Source: Chlamydiales bacterium (GTDB lineage: Bacteria > Chlamydiota > Chlamydiia > Chlamydiales > Simkaniaceae). Taken from it: DNA of 64,000 nucleotides. Each line of letters begins with the position of its first letter. The first letter of the stretch is position 1. The stretch is taken from the NCBI GenBank assembly GCA_024233395.1, contig JACKPR010000004.1, positions 62,001 through 126,000 of the forward strand, read 5' to 3'. Made by a program: the position numbers and the translations under genes. Positions 43,443 through 50,946 of this stretch are shown one piece after another. The notes under the pieces are model-generated. The model made no database searches. It saw only the letters and a program-made list of their open reading frames with translations, and was not told the DNA's origin.

Positions 43443-44254
43443 TCCTTCTTTTCTTACTATTACTTGTCGGATGTGCAAAAAAACCAACAAGCATCCAAGG
43501 TATCGCTCATACCCATCCCTATCATCTTCAAATAGGTCACTCCCTTTCTACAAGTGAAAAAAGGGAAATCTCTAACCTTATCCATGCAGTTTTCGTTGAG
43601 ATTGATGAAGTCTATAACCATTGGAATCCTCATTCAGAACTCTCAAGAAACCTTTCTACCCCAAAAGTTAAAGCGATTCTTACCTTAGCACACTCTTTTT
43701 GCAAACTTACCGACGGCTGGTATGACCCCACACTAGGGCAGCCCATCCACAACTTTAAAACAAAAGGAATACTCCCAACAAAGCCTCAAACGATCGTTTA
43801 TGATCTTGATGGAATGCTCAAAGGTTTTACAATCGACCTCATCCTCGAAAGACTGATGGAAAAAGGATACAAAAATCTCTATATCGAATGGGGAGGAGAA
43901 ATTGCTACAAGAGGACACCACCCCAAAGGAAGACCTTGGTGTGTATTAGTCGATGAAAAGCCTTTAGATTTGATCAATGCTGCACTTGCTACAAGTGGAT
44001 GCCAAGAGCAGTTGTGGAAGATTAAAGGGCGAACCTTTACCCACATTATCGATCCCCATTCCCTTGAAATGCTAGAAGTCAAAAGTGGGCAAGTCCATAA
44101 AGTTTCTGTCAAAGCTCCCTCAGGTTCTTTTGCCGATGCTTTAGCAACAGCTTGTATGGCCTGTGGCAACTTAGAAAAAGCGTATGCTTTTGCAAAAAAA
44201 ATAAAGAAAGAGTATCCCGAAGTAGAATTTTGGATCACATCATATGACCTATAA
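43433..44254 (+). CDS. apbE: ApbE-like FAD:protein FMN transferase (lipoprotein)
   Basis: A 273-residue predicted lipoprotein: MRIILLFLLLLVGC gives a type II signal with the lipobox cysteine at 14. The ApbE fold shows as DEVYNHWNPHSELSRN, YDPTLGQPI, YDLDGMLKGFTIDLILE, YIEWGGEIATRGHHP, TSGCQEQLW, and the THIIDPHS block. Such enzymes covalently attach FMN to threonine in proteins such as NqrB/NqrC. Chlamydiae have a Na+-translocating NQR, which is the likely client. It overlaps folD by 10 bp and the HAD gene by 11 bp. Confidence 0.92.
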   Translation: MRIILLFLLLLVGCAKKPTSIQGIAHTHPYHLQIGHSLSTSEKREISNLIHAVFVEIDEVYNHWNPHSELSRNLSTPKVKAILTLAHSFCKLTDGWYDPTLGQPIHNFKTKGILPTKPQTIVYDLDGMLKGFTIDLILERLMEKGYKNLYIEWGGEIATRGHHPKGRPWCVLVDEKPLDLINAALATSGCQEQLWKIKGRTFTHIIDPHSLEMLEVKSGQVHKVSVKAPSGSFADALATACMACGNLEKAYAFAKKIKKEYPEVEFWITSYDL

Positions 44255-44849
44255 AACTCTCATTTTTGATCTTGGAAATGTTCTCGTTGATTTTAGTCAT
44301 GAGAAGATGTTTAATCAAATGGCTGCACTCACAGGAATCCCCTCTGAAAGCATCTATGAGCTTCTATTTGAAGAACGTACAGGACACCAGTACGAACGAG
44401 GGCTTATTTCTACCGAAGAAATTTATCAGCTCATCCAAAAGCGAGCAACAACCACCTTTGAAATGAAAGAGCTGATTGATGCAGCATCAACGATTTTCTC
44501 CCCTAAAAAAGAAATGGAACTCCTTGTTAAAAAGCTAAAAGAAAAAGAATATAAACTCCTTCTTCTTTCCAATACCTTTGAGCCCCATTTCAACTACATT
44601 GCTGAAAATTATACTTTTCTTCCCCTCTTTGATCATTGGATTCTTTCTTATCAAGTGGGGTATGTCAAACCAGAAAAAAAGATCTATGAAGAAGCTTTGA
44701 AGCATGCAAGTTGTCTTTCTTCCGAATGTTTTTTTATCGATGACCGTATTGAAAATATCCGAGGAGCAGAAGTTCTCGGAATCAAAGGGCATCAATTTCG
44801 ATCCCCATCTCTTCTTATGGACGATCTCATCCGCAATGGCATTGTTTAA
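44244..44849 (+). CDS. HAD-superfamily hydrolase
   Basis: A 201-residue haloacid dehalogenase-like phosphatase. Motif I is FDLGNVLVDFS: the nucleophile is the first Asp, but the +2 position is Gly rather than Asp, as in the YihX/epoxide-hydrolase-N subgroup. Motif II is LLLSNTFEPH, the motif III lysine is in GYVKPEKKIYEEAL, and motif IV is FFIDDRIENI. The substrate is unknown; YihX relatives act on glucose-1-phosphate. It ends the long plus-strand run, followed by a promoter region for the next gene. Confidence 0.88.
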   Translation: MTYKTLIFDLGNVLVDFSHEKMFNQMAALTGIPSESIYELLFEERTGHQYERGLISTEEIYQLIQKRATTTFEMKELIDAASTIFSPKKEMELLVKKLKEKEYKLLLLSNTFEPHFNYIAENYTFLPLFDHWILSYQVGYVKPEKKIYEEALKHASCLSSECFFIDDRIENIRGAEVLGIKGHQFRSPSLLMDDLIRNGIV

Positions 44850-44873
44850 AAGATTGGCATGCAAAGTCTTTTC

Positions 44874-44901
44874 TTGACTTCAGAAATACAATCATTATAT
44901 C
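44874..44901 (+). promoter_or_regulatory. Sigma-70/66-type promoter for the Cys/Pro-rich lipoprotein
   Basis: TTGACT (44874-44879), a 16-bp spacer and TATATC (44896-44901) lie about 35 bases before the ATG. A second -10-like TATAAT occurs at 44914-44919. The gene also has a very strong RBS (CTGGAGG), consistent with high expression. Confidence 0.55.
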
Positions 44902-44935
44902 AGTAAAATAATGTATAATTCTTCTGGAGGTAAAC

Positions 44936-45166
44936 ATGAAGAAAGTAACGTTTCTAGTATTAGGAACACTTATGATTGCTAGTGGACTATTAGTCTCTTG
45001 CCAGAAAAAAGGGCCCCCTTGCAAACCAGCCCCCCACTGTCAACCTCAGACTCCCCCATCACCTGACCAACCTCAGAAAACCTCTCCATCTTCCCCTTGT
45101 CAACCAAAGAAACCTTCTCCTTGTCAACCAGAAAAAAAACCCTGCGGTCCTTGCAGGAAGTTTTGA
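44936..45166 (+). CDS. Small Cys/Pro-rich lipoprotein
   Basis: A 76-residue protein with a lipoprotein signal (MKKVTFLVLGTLMIASG then LLVSC, lipidated Cys at 22). The mature part of about 55 residues has seven cysteines and many prolines in short repeats (PCKP, SPCQPKK, SPCQPEK, KPCGPCRKF). The layout recalls OmcA, the small cysteine-rich outer-membrane lipoprotein of Chlamydia whose disulphides stiffen the elementary-body envelope, but I see no clear sequence identity, so I leave the symbol blank. It has its own promoter and is monocistronic. Confidence 0.7.
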   Translation: MKKVTFLVLGTLMIASGLLVSCQKKGPPCKPAPHCQPQTPPSPDQPQKTSPSSPCQPKKPSPCQPEKKPCGPCRKF

Positions 45167-45205
45167 AATACGATCGGTATAAAGTGAGTAAGAAGTCCAA
45201 GCTTT

Positions 45206-46054
45206 TTACTCACCATTTCTTTCTAAAAGAATCTCTTCAATCACTTTTATCTGAGTAGCAATCGAAATTTTTTCTTCTGCGATCACATCAAGCGCATGAT
45301 CTTCAAGAATGGCTTTCAAAGGAATCCCTGAGCGATACTCAGCAATCTTATCATCTCGGGCTTCGATAAGGGCAAGAATTTGCGGCTCAAAAAGAATCAA
45401 CATCGCTTTCAGCCAACGATTCACAACATAGGAAGGATAGGTATGTTTGACATCGAATTTTTCGATCATCTTCTTTAGATCCGCTGAAGAGTACCAATCC
45501 TCCCCAGTCACCCAGCGGTTCGTTGTAAAAAGAGAAAGAGGATACCCTTTATCATCCATAGAAATAGCAATAAGATGCGCAAAAGTATTGATAGCATTGG
45601 GATCTTTATTGTCATCATAAAGAATCGGGCGTATCCCTTCTTTCATTCCTCCTTGTCTAAGGAAAAGATGAAAATGGCCATGCTCTCCAGAGCGATGTGC
45701 ATGATAATAGTATTGAGAATAAGTCTCTACGTCGAAGACATCATCTAGGGGATAATGCTCCATTTGAGAAAAAATGCCGCCACCTTTCAGGACTTTATCA
45801 ACAACGTGTGTCCCTGTTTTTTCAAGCATCGCATTCCACTTTTGAAGTTTTTTTCCAGCATGAAGCATGTCTTGAAGTTTTTCTGTGCTATACTCTCTGA
45901 GTTGTTCTTTTAAAGCGCATTCATCTATAAAAACTGAAAGATGTAATGGAGAATGCGTTGAAGATTTAATCCCTTGGTAACCAAAGAGACATATGAAAAG
46001 CACTAACAGTCCAATGGTATTAATAACAAAAGCTGACTTAAGCGACTTGATCAT
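45206..46054 (-). CDS. Membrane-anchored protein with a His-rich GEHGHFHLF motif
   Basis: A 282-residue protein with one N-terminal span (about 9-28), so the rest is likely periplasmic. The centre carries a striking motif, YYHAHRSGEHGHFHLF, with histidines at 118, 120, 125, 127 and 129, likely a metal site. A second block, NTFAHLIAISMDDKGYPLSLF, and NRWVTGEDWYSSADLKKMI follow. I recall similar GEHGHFH motifs in an uncharacterised bacterial protein family but cannot name it with certainty. The gene is convergent with the Cys-rich lipoprotein. Function is unknown. Confidence 0.65.
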   Translation of the reverse strand: MIKSLKSAFVINTIGLLVLFICLFGYQGIKSSTHSPLHLSVFIDECALKEQLREYSTEKLQDMLHAGKKLQKWNAMLEKTGTHVVDKVLKGGGIFSQMEHYPLDDVFDVETYSQYYYHAHRSGEHGHFHLFLRQGGMKEGIRPILYDDNKDPNAINTFAHLIAISMDDKGYPLSLFTTNRWVTGEDWYSSADLKKMIEKFDVKHTYPSYVVNRWLKAMLILFEPQILALIEARDDKIAEYRSGIPLKAILEDHALDVIAEEKISIATQIKVIEEILLERNGE

Positions 46055-46202
46055 TGAATTAGGTTCATTTTTTCTTATCAGTTATATCGGTTACAATCAT
46101 ATTTATACACATTTTGTTTCAAAAATTGGTTTTTGTCTACGTAAGCCTCAAACTTCTTCTCTCTTGTGCCTTATTTCTTCACAATAATCACTTGCTCTGA
46201 AC

Positions 46203-46368
46203 ATGAACCTATGCCGATAATTAATTTTATTGGGTTTTTTATGGATTTTCCTGCAAGTTTTAACCCTTTATTTGAAGCTATTGTCAAAAGACAAGGCTTA
46301 GAAATAAAGGGTTAAAAGGTGTCGAAAAGACAAAAAAGAACAAAAATTGATTATCGGGATAGGTTCAT
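46203..46368. repeat. Nested inverted repeat, copy C
   Basis: Outer arms at 46203-46230 and 46341-46368 are complementary apart from a few mismatches and begin with the family terminus ATGAACCTAT. Inner arms at 46258-46273 and 46302-46317 are complementary at 16 of 16. The centre has TTGTC-AAAA-GACAAGG (46281-46296), in the same orientation as copies A and B. It lies in the 370-bp gap before rnr; the rest of that gap (46055-46200) shows no gene. Confidence 0.82.
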
Positions 46369-46425
46369 ATTTTAAAGGTCTCCTTGACAAATTTCCAATT
46401 TTTGAAACACGATGTGTATAGAATA

Positions 46426-48423
46426 ATGAATAAGTTAAATAAAAAATTTCGCCAAAATAGCAATAATGTCACCACTCAAGGTGTCATTCATGTCCATCCC
46501 AAAGGCTTTGCTTTTGTTTCCCCGGATGACCAAAAAAAATATCCAGAAGATATCTTTATCCCCAAACATCTAAAAGGAAATGCTGTTGATGGGGATCGTG
46601 TTGAAGTTGCTATCCTTGCAGAAAAAAAAGCTGACAAAGGTCCGGAAGGGTTTGTAAAATCTGTCCTAGATCGGGCAAAAGAAGAACTTGTAGGAATCGT
46701 TTGGATTATTAACCCCAAAGGACATTATCTCCTCTATATCCAATCACTTGGAAAATCGAAAACAGCACTTGTCAAAAGAAGTTCCAAAGCAAAATATCAT
46801 ATTGGAGATCGTCTCCTAGTGAAAGTGATGGATTGGGGAGACGAAAAAGCTCCTGCACTATGCTCAGTGATAAAAAAAATCGGTAGCATCGATCAACCAC
46901 AAACCGATATTCCTGCAGCTATCAAAGATTTTGGAATTCGAAAAGAATTCCCTAAAGAAGTGATTCATCAAGTCAAAAAACTCTCAAGTGAAGTTGAAAA
47001 AAGAGATCTAAAAGGAAGGGAAGACCTCACTCATTTAGAAACATTTACCATTGATCCAGATACAGCTCGTGACTTTGATGATGCTCTTTCTCTAACAGAA
47101 GATAAAAAAGGGCATTTTCATCTCTCAGTACATATTGCTGATGTTTCTCATTATGTGGAAGAAGGAACTCCATTGGATAAGGAAGCTAAGAAACGTTCTA
47201 ACTCTACCTATTTCCCTGGAGAGTGTGTCCCTATGCTTCCAGAAGAACTTTCAAATCATCTCTGCAGCTTAAAAGAAAAAGTCATTCGCCTCACCATCTC
47301 AGTCATTATAGAACTTGGACCCGATGGCTCAGTATTAAACTATAAAATCGTCCGGGGATATATCAATAGCCAAAAGCGCTATACCTATAAAGAAGCTAAA
47401 GAGATCCTAGATCAAAAGAAAAAAAGTCCCCACTACGACACCTTAAAACGGATGGAAAAGCTCTGTCTCCTTTTAAAGAAAAAACGGTTTGAAAGAGGTT
47501 CTGTTGATCTGGCTCTTTCTGAAGTCGTTATTAAAGTTGATAAAAAAGGAAAGCCATCTGACTATGAGGTTGTCGAATATGACATCACCCACCAACTCGT
47601 CGAAGAGTTCATGCTCAAAGCAAATGAGCTTGTTGCTGAAGAGTTTATGAAAAGAGGCCAAAATGCTGTTTTTAGAATCCATGAGCCTCCTGGAGAAGAC
47701 AATCTCTCTACTTTTTATAATCTAGCTCGAAGTTTAGGGTTTCCTCTTCCCAATAAAGTAGAAATCTCAGATGTCCAAAAAGTTTTTGAACTTGCCAAAA
47801 ATACCCCTTACGCTGAGCAACTCTCCATTGCCTATATTCGAAGCATGAAACTCGCCGTTTATTCAAAAGAAAACGTCGGTCATTATGGACTCTCTTTAGA
47901 AAATTACTGCCATTTTACAAGCCCGATTCGCCGTTATAGCGATCTTGTGGTTCACCGTCTCCTTTTCTCCACACAAGAGCAAGATCTCGATCAAATTGCT
48001 AAGGACTGCTCTGAAAGGGAACGGGTGTCATTCAAAGCAGAAGTCAGCGTAGTGATGATGAAAAAACTCCGACTCCTTGAGCTTTATCAAAAAAAAGAAC
48101 CCGATAGAATTTATTCTGCTGTCGTTAGTAAAGTAAAACCTTTTGGAATTTACTTTGAAGTGTCTCCTATTCAATATGAAGGGTTCCTTCACATTTCAGC
48201 TCTATATGATGACTATTTCGAATATCATAATGAATCGTTAGTGGGACAAAATAGTGGGAAAAGTTATAAAATAGGAACTTCTTTAGACCTCTATCTTGAA
48301 GAAATCGATTTAATCACGATGGAAAGCAAATGGGCTTTAAATCAACCAAAGAAAAAAAAGAAAAACTCCCTCTTTCGTTCTTTCAAGAAGAAGAAACCCT
48401 CGAAGTCGCGCAAAAACTCTTAG
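46426..48423 (+). CDS. rnr: Ribonuclease R (VacB family 3'-5' exoribonuclease)
   Basis: A protein of about 665 residues. The N-terminal cold-shock/OB region is GVIHVHPKGFAFVSPDD; the RNB catalytic domain has TIDPDTARDFDDALSL (catalytic Asp cluster), HIADVSHYVEEGTPLD, and HYGLSLENYCHFTSPIRRYS. The S1 domain contains KPFGIYFEVSPIQYEGFLHI, and a Lys-rich tail follows. I place the start at ATG 46426; a TTG at 46384 would add 14 residues. The tail is encoded in DNA shared with the glycosylase gene (94-bp overlap). Palindromic copy C lies 57 bp upstream and could act in the leader. Confidence 0.95.
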   Translation: MNKLNKKFRQNSNNVTTQGVIHVHPKGFAFVSPDDQKKYPEDIFIPKHLKGNAVDGDRVEVAILAEKKADKGPEGFVKSVLDRAKEELVGIVWIINPKGHYLLYIQSLGKSKTALVKRSSKAKYHIGDRLLVKVMDWGDEKAPALCSVIKKIGSIDQPQTDIPAAIKDFGIRKEFPKEVIHQVKKLSSEVEKRDLKGREDLTHLETFTIDPDTARDFDDALSLTEDKKGHFHLSVHIADVSHYVEEGTPLDKEAKKRSNSTYFPGECVPMLPEELSNHLCSLKEKVIRLTISVIIELGPDGSVLNYKIVRGYINSQKRYTYKEAKEILDQKKKSPHYDTLKRMEKLCLLLKKKRFERGSVDLALSEVVIKVDKKGKPSDYEVVEYDITHQLVEEFMLKANELVAEEFMKRGQNAVFRIHEPPGEDNLSTFYNLARSLGFPLPNKVEISDVQKVFELAKNTPYAEQLSIAYIRSMKLAVYSKENVGHYGLSLENYCHFTSPIRRYSDLVVHRLLFSTQEQDLDQIAKDCSERERVSFKAEVSVVMMKKLRLLELYQKKEPDRIYSAVVSKVKPFGIYFEVSPIQYEGFLHISALYDDYFEYHNESLVGQNSGKSYKIGTSLDLYLEEIDLITMESKWALNQPKKKKKNSLFRSFKKKKPSKSRKNS

Positions 48424-48938
48424 GTAAATATCTCTTTACCCATTTTGATGGGAAAATCACAGGTGGAATGATCATCGAAACCGAAGCCTATAAAGGAGTC
48501 GAAGATCAAGCCTGTCATGCTTACAATAATCGGAGAACAAAACGGACCGAAGTCATGTTTTCTCCAGGAGGTGTTGCCTATGTCTATTTCTGTTATGGAA
48601 TGCATCATCTCTTTAACATTGTCACTCATAAAGAGAACATCCCTCACGCCATCCTTATTCGCGCCCTAAAGCCCACCCATGGGATAGAAACGATGCTTAA
48701 AAGGCGTAAAAAAGCCTCCATCGATAAAACTCTGTCAAATGGTCCTGCAACCACTACGCAAGCATTAGGTATTCATACAAACCATTCAGGGTTAGACTTA
48801 ACCGGAGACCAAATCTGGCTTGAAGATCATGGGATTTCTATTCCCAAAAGCCAAATCCTAGCCACCCCTCGCATAGGAATCGACTATGCAGGAAAAGACA
48901 AAGATCTCCCCTATCGTTTTCTTATAAAACGGACATAA
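48330..48938 (+). CDS. mpg: DNA-3-methyladenine glycosylase (AAG/MPG type)
   Basis: A 202-residue base-excision repair enzyme. Motifs are TLEVAQKLLGKYL, IIETEAYKGVEDQACHAYNN (catalytic Glu and Tyr), EVMFSPGGVAYVYFCYGMHH, ILIRALKP, LSNGPATTTQALGI and TPRIGIDYAGKDKDLPYRF. It removes alkylated purines. The start is 94 bp inside rnr, and since the conserved TLEVAQKLLG lies within the overlap, the overlap is genuine. A strong terminator follows the stop. Confidence 0.94.
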   Translation: MGFKSTKEKKEKLPLSFFQEEETLEVAQKLLGKYLFTHFDGKITGGMIIETEAYKGVEDQACHAYNNRRTKRTEVMFSPGGVAYVYFCYGMHHLFNIVTHKENIPHAILIRALKPTHGIETMLKRRKKASIDKTLSNGPATTTQALGIHTNHSGLDLTGDQIWLEDHGISIPKSQILATPRIGIDYAGKDKDLPYRFLIKRT

Positions 48939-48963
48939 ACCCTAACTTTCGTTTAGGGTTTAT
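48935..48963 (+). terminator. Intrinsic terminator after mpg
   Basis: ATAAACCCTAA pairs with TTTAGGGTTTAT around a short loop, beginning in the mpg stop codon. The downstream sequence is AT-rich with only a short T tract. Confidence 0.7.
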
Positions 48964-49059
48964 GTATAAAAGCTAAAAGACGATAGAAAACGTTTAGAGT
49001 ATGACGCTACTTGCTAAATAACGAAGTAAGACTTAAAATCGACTGAAAAGGATACTCTC

Positions 49060-49722
49060 ATGAAAAAGTACTTCATTACTGGTCTCGTTATCCTCCTTCC
49101 TTTGGCGGTAACGATTGCGATCGTTGTTTTTACAGTGAACTTCTTGACAAAGCCTTTCATTGGACTTGTCTCTGAACTCCTAAAAGATTTTGGAATCCTA
49201 AATAAAGGTTTTCTTTTTCTCACACAAGAACAAGTCGTTCTCTATGGCAGCAAACTTCTTATCTTGATTTGCCTCTTTCTCTTTACCCTTTTACTTGGAG
49301 TGATTGCCCGCTGGTTCTTCTTCAAAGCTCTTCTTAATCTAAGTGATAAAATCCTCCATAGAATCCCTCTTGTCAATAAAGTTTATAAAACAACTCAAGA
49401 GATTATAAAGACGATTTTTGTGACAGATAAAAGCTCCTTTAAACAGGTGGTGATGGTCCCCTTTCCAAAACCAGGAACCTATGTGATGGGTTTAATTTCT
49501 AGAGAATCTCCAAAAGTCTGTTCAGAAAAGTCAGGAAGTGAACTCTACTCAGTTCTAGTTCCCACAACTCCAAACCCAACAACAGGCTTTCTCCTCATGT
49601 ATAAAAAAGAAGAAATAATCTTCCTTGATTTAAAGCCCGAACATGCCATTAAGTATATCGTTTCTTGTGGTGTAATCACACCAGAACACCAAGTAAAACT
49701 CGAAGCTGAAAACAACGCATGA
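49060..49722 (+). CDS. DUF502-family membrane protein, first copy
   Basis: A 220-residue protein with two strong spans: KYFITGLVILLPLAVTIAIV (about 3-28) and KLLILICLFLFTLLLGVIAR (about 66-90). Between them is the family motif FLTKPFIGLVSEL, followed by HRIPLVNKVYKTTQEIIKTI and a soluble beta-rich tail with VMVPFPKPGTYVMGLIS and VLVPTTPNPTTGFLLMY. This is the DUF502 layout, of unknown function. A paralogue follows with a 4-bp overlap, indicating tandem duplication within an operon that also includes holC. Confidence 0.85.
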   Translation: MKKYFITGLVILLPLAVTIAIVVFTVNFLTKPFIGLVSELLKDFGILNKGFLFLTQEQVVLYGSKLLILICLFLFTLLLGVIARWFFFKALLNLSDKILHRIPLVNKVYKTTQEIIKTIFVTDKSSFKQVVMVPFPKPGTYVMGLISRESPKVCSEKSGSELYSVLVPTTPNPTTGFLLMYKKEEIIFLDLKPEHAIKYIVSCGVITPEHQVKLEAENNA

Positions 49723-50351
49723 AGAAAACATTTCTTGCTGGTCTAGCGATTCTTCTTCCTATAGCTGTCACATTATTCGTCGTTATTTTTATCGTTGACT
49801 TTTTGACAGCTCCATTCGTTGGAATCGTTGAGGATTTTATTACGAACCAAGGAACAACAGAGCTAGCAGCCTATCACAAGTATCTTCTCCTTTTTGCAAG
49901 TCGAGTCATTGTTCTCATCCTCTTCTTAACACTGGTTTTTATTCTTGGAATTCTTGGAAGAAAACTCTTCTTTTCATGGCTCATCAACCTCACCCACCGT
50001 ATTTTCTATAAAATTCCCATTATCAAAACGATCTATAAAATTACCCTTGAAATTAGTAACAGTGTCTTCTCAAACAAAAAAAAGGCCCTTTTCAAAGGAA
50101 CGGTTGCTGTCCCCTTTCCTCATAGCAAAGCGAAAGCTTTAGGCCTTCTTTCGGGAGATCCTCCTGATGAGGTCAGCGAAAAAAAAGAGAACCTCCAAAC
50201 TGTTTTTGTTCCCACCTCCCCCCATCCCATATCAGGATTTTTAATGATGTATGATACCCAAGAAATTCAAAAAACAGACATAGAAACAGAAGATCTCTTC
50301 AAATTTCTCCTTTCCTGTGGAATGTTCCATCCAGAGGAAGAAAAACAATGA
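49719..50351 (+). CDS. DUF502-family membrane protein, second copy
   Basis: A 210-residue paralogue of the preceding protein: KKTFLAGLAILLPIAVTLFV, FLTAPFVGIVEDF, RIFYKIPIIKTIYKITLEIS, TVAVPFPHSKAKALGLLS and VFVPTSPHPISGFLMMYDT. It overlaps both neighbours by 4 bp (ATGA), so all three are translated from one message. The two copies probably form a heteromer or have specialised. Function is unknown for the family. Confidence 0.85.
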   Translation: MKKTFLAGLAILLPIAVTLFVVIFIVDFLTAPFVGIVEDFITNQGTTELAAYHKYLLLFASRVIVLILFLTLVFILGILGRKLFFSWLINLTHRIFYKIPIIKTIYKITLEISNSVFSNKKKALFKGTVAVPFPHSKAKALGLLSGDPPDEVSEKKENLQTVFVPTSPHPISGFLMMYDTQEIQKTDIETEDLFKFLLSCGMFHPEEEKQ

Positions 50352-50770
50352 CTCGCGATGTTCGTGTAACCTTTTTTCAAGTAAAAAGCGATGGAGAAAA
50401 GCGTGAACGTATTATCCGTCTTGCGGAAGAATATTTTGAAAAAAAAGAGCCCCTTGTCATTCAGCTGCCCCATCAAAAGGCCTTAGAGTATGTCGATCTT
50501 CTCCTTTGGAGAGCCCCAAAAGAGAGTTTTCTTCCCCATACGATTAAAGATGAACCCACCAAAGATTTTATTGTCCTAACCTCTTCTGGGAAAAACCCTA
50601 ATGGTGCTCGGAGTGTTTTGAACCTATGCCCAGAACCTGTTGACAATAAAAATCTTTCATTTATAAAAATTTATGAACTTGAAGATCTTGCCTCAACTCA
50701 TAAAAACCATTCTGCTCAAGAGCGCTATAAAGTCTATAAAAATGCAGGTTATGGAATTATTACAATATAA
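50348..50770 (+). CDS. holC: DNA polymerase III chi subunit-like protein
   Basis: A 140-residue protein resembling HolC, the chi subunit linking the clamp loader to single-stranded DNA-binding protein. Features are the N-terminal strand DVRVTFFQVKSDGEKRERII, the helix with LAEEYFEKKEPLVIQLPHQK, and the DLLLWRAPKESFLPHTI motif (LWxxxxxSFLPH is typical of chi). The end departs from E. coli HolC. It overlaps the second DUF502 gene by 4 bp. The placement beside membrane proteins does not inform the assignment, which rests on the motifs. Confidence 0.75.
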   Translation: MTRDVRVTFFQVKSDGEKRERIIRLAEEYFEKKEPLVIQLPHQKALEYVDLLLWRAPKESFLPHTIKDEPTKDFIVLTSSGKNPNGARSVLNLCPEPVDNKNLSFIKIYELEDLASTHKNHSAQERYKVYKNAGYGIITI

Positions 50771-50907
50771 CCCTTGACGAAAACCATAAGTAGTTCCAAA
50801 TAAAAATTTTATATCAAAGTTAACACTAATTTAACCTCCACATAACCTATTATCAATTAAAACCAAACAATATCAAAATTAAAATGCAACTAAAGCATTG
50901 ATTGTGT

Positions 50908-50913
50908 TATAAT
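50908..50913 (+). promoter_or_regulatory. Putative -10 for the phosphatase/Inc-like gene
   Basis: A consensus TATAAT about 34 bases before the start codon, with no good -35. A clear RBS (GGGG) lies 5 bases before the ATG at 50947. Confidence 0.45.
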
Positions 50914-50946
50914 TAAAAAATAGGGGATATAGATTAATGGGGAATT

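Noticed and set aside
45993..46187. Plus-strand frame of 64 codons overlapping the start of the His-motif gene
   Set aside because: It has no RBS, overlaps the N-terminus of a better-supported gene on the other strand, and shows no recognisable features.
46384..46425. TTGACA at 46384 as a -35 box for rnr
   Set aside because: The nearest -10-like TATAGA is 27 bp away, too far for a standard promoter.
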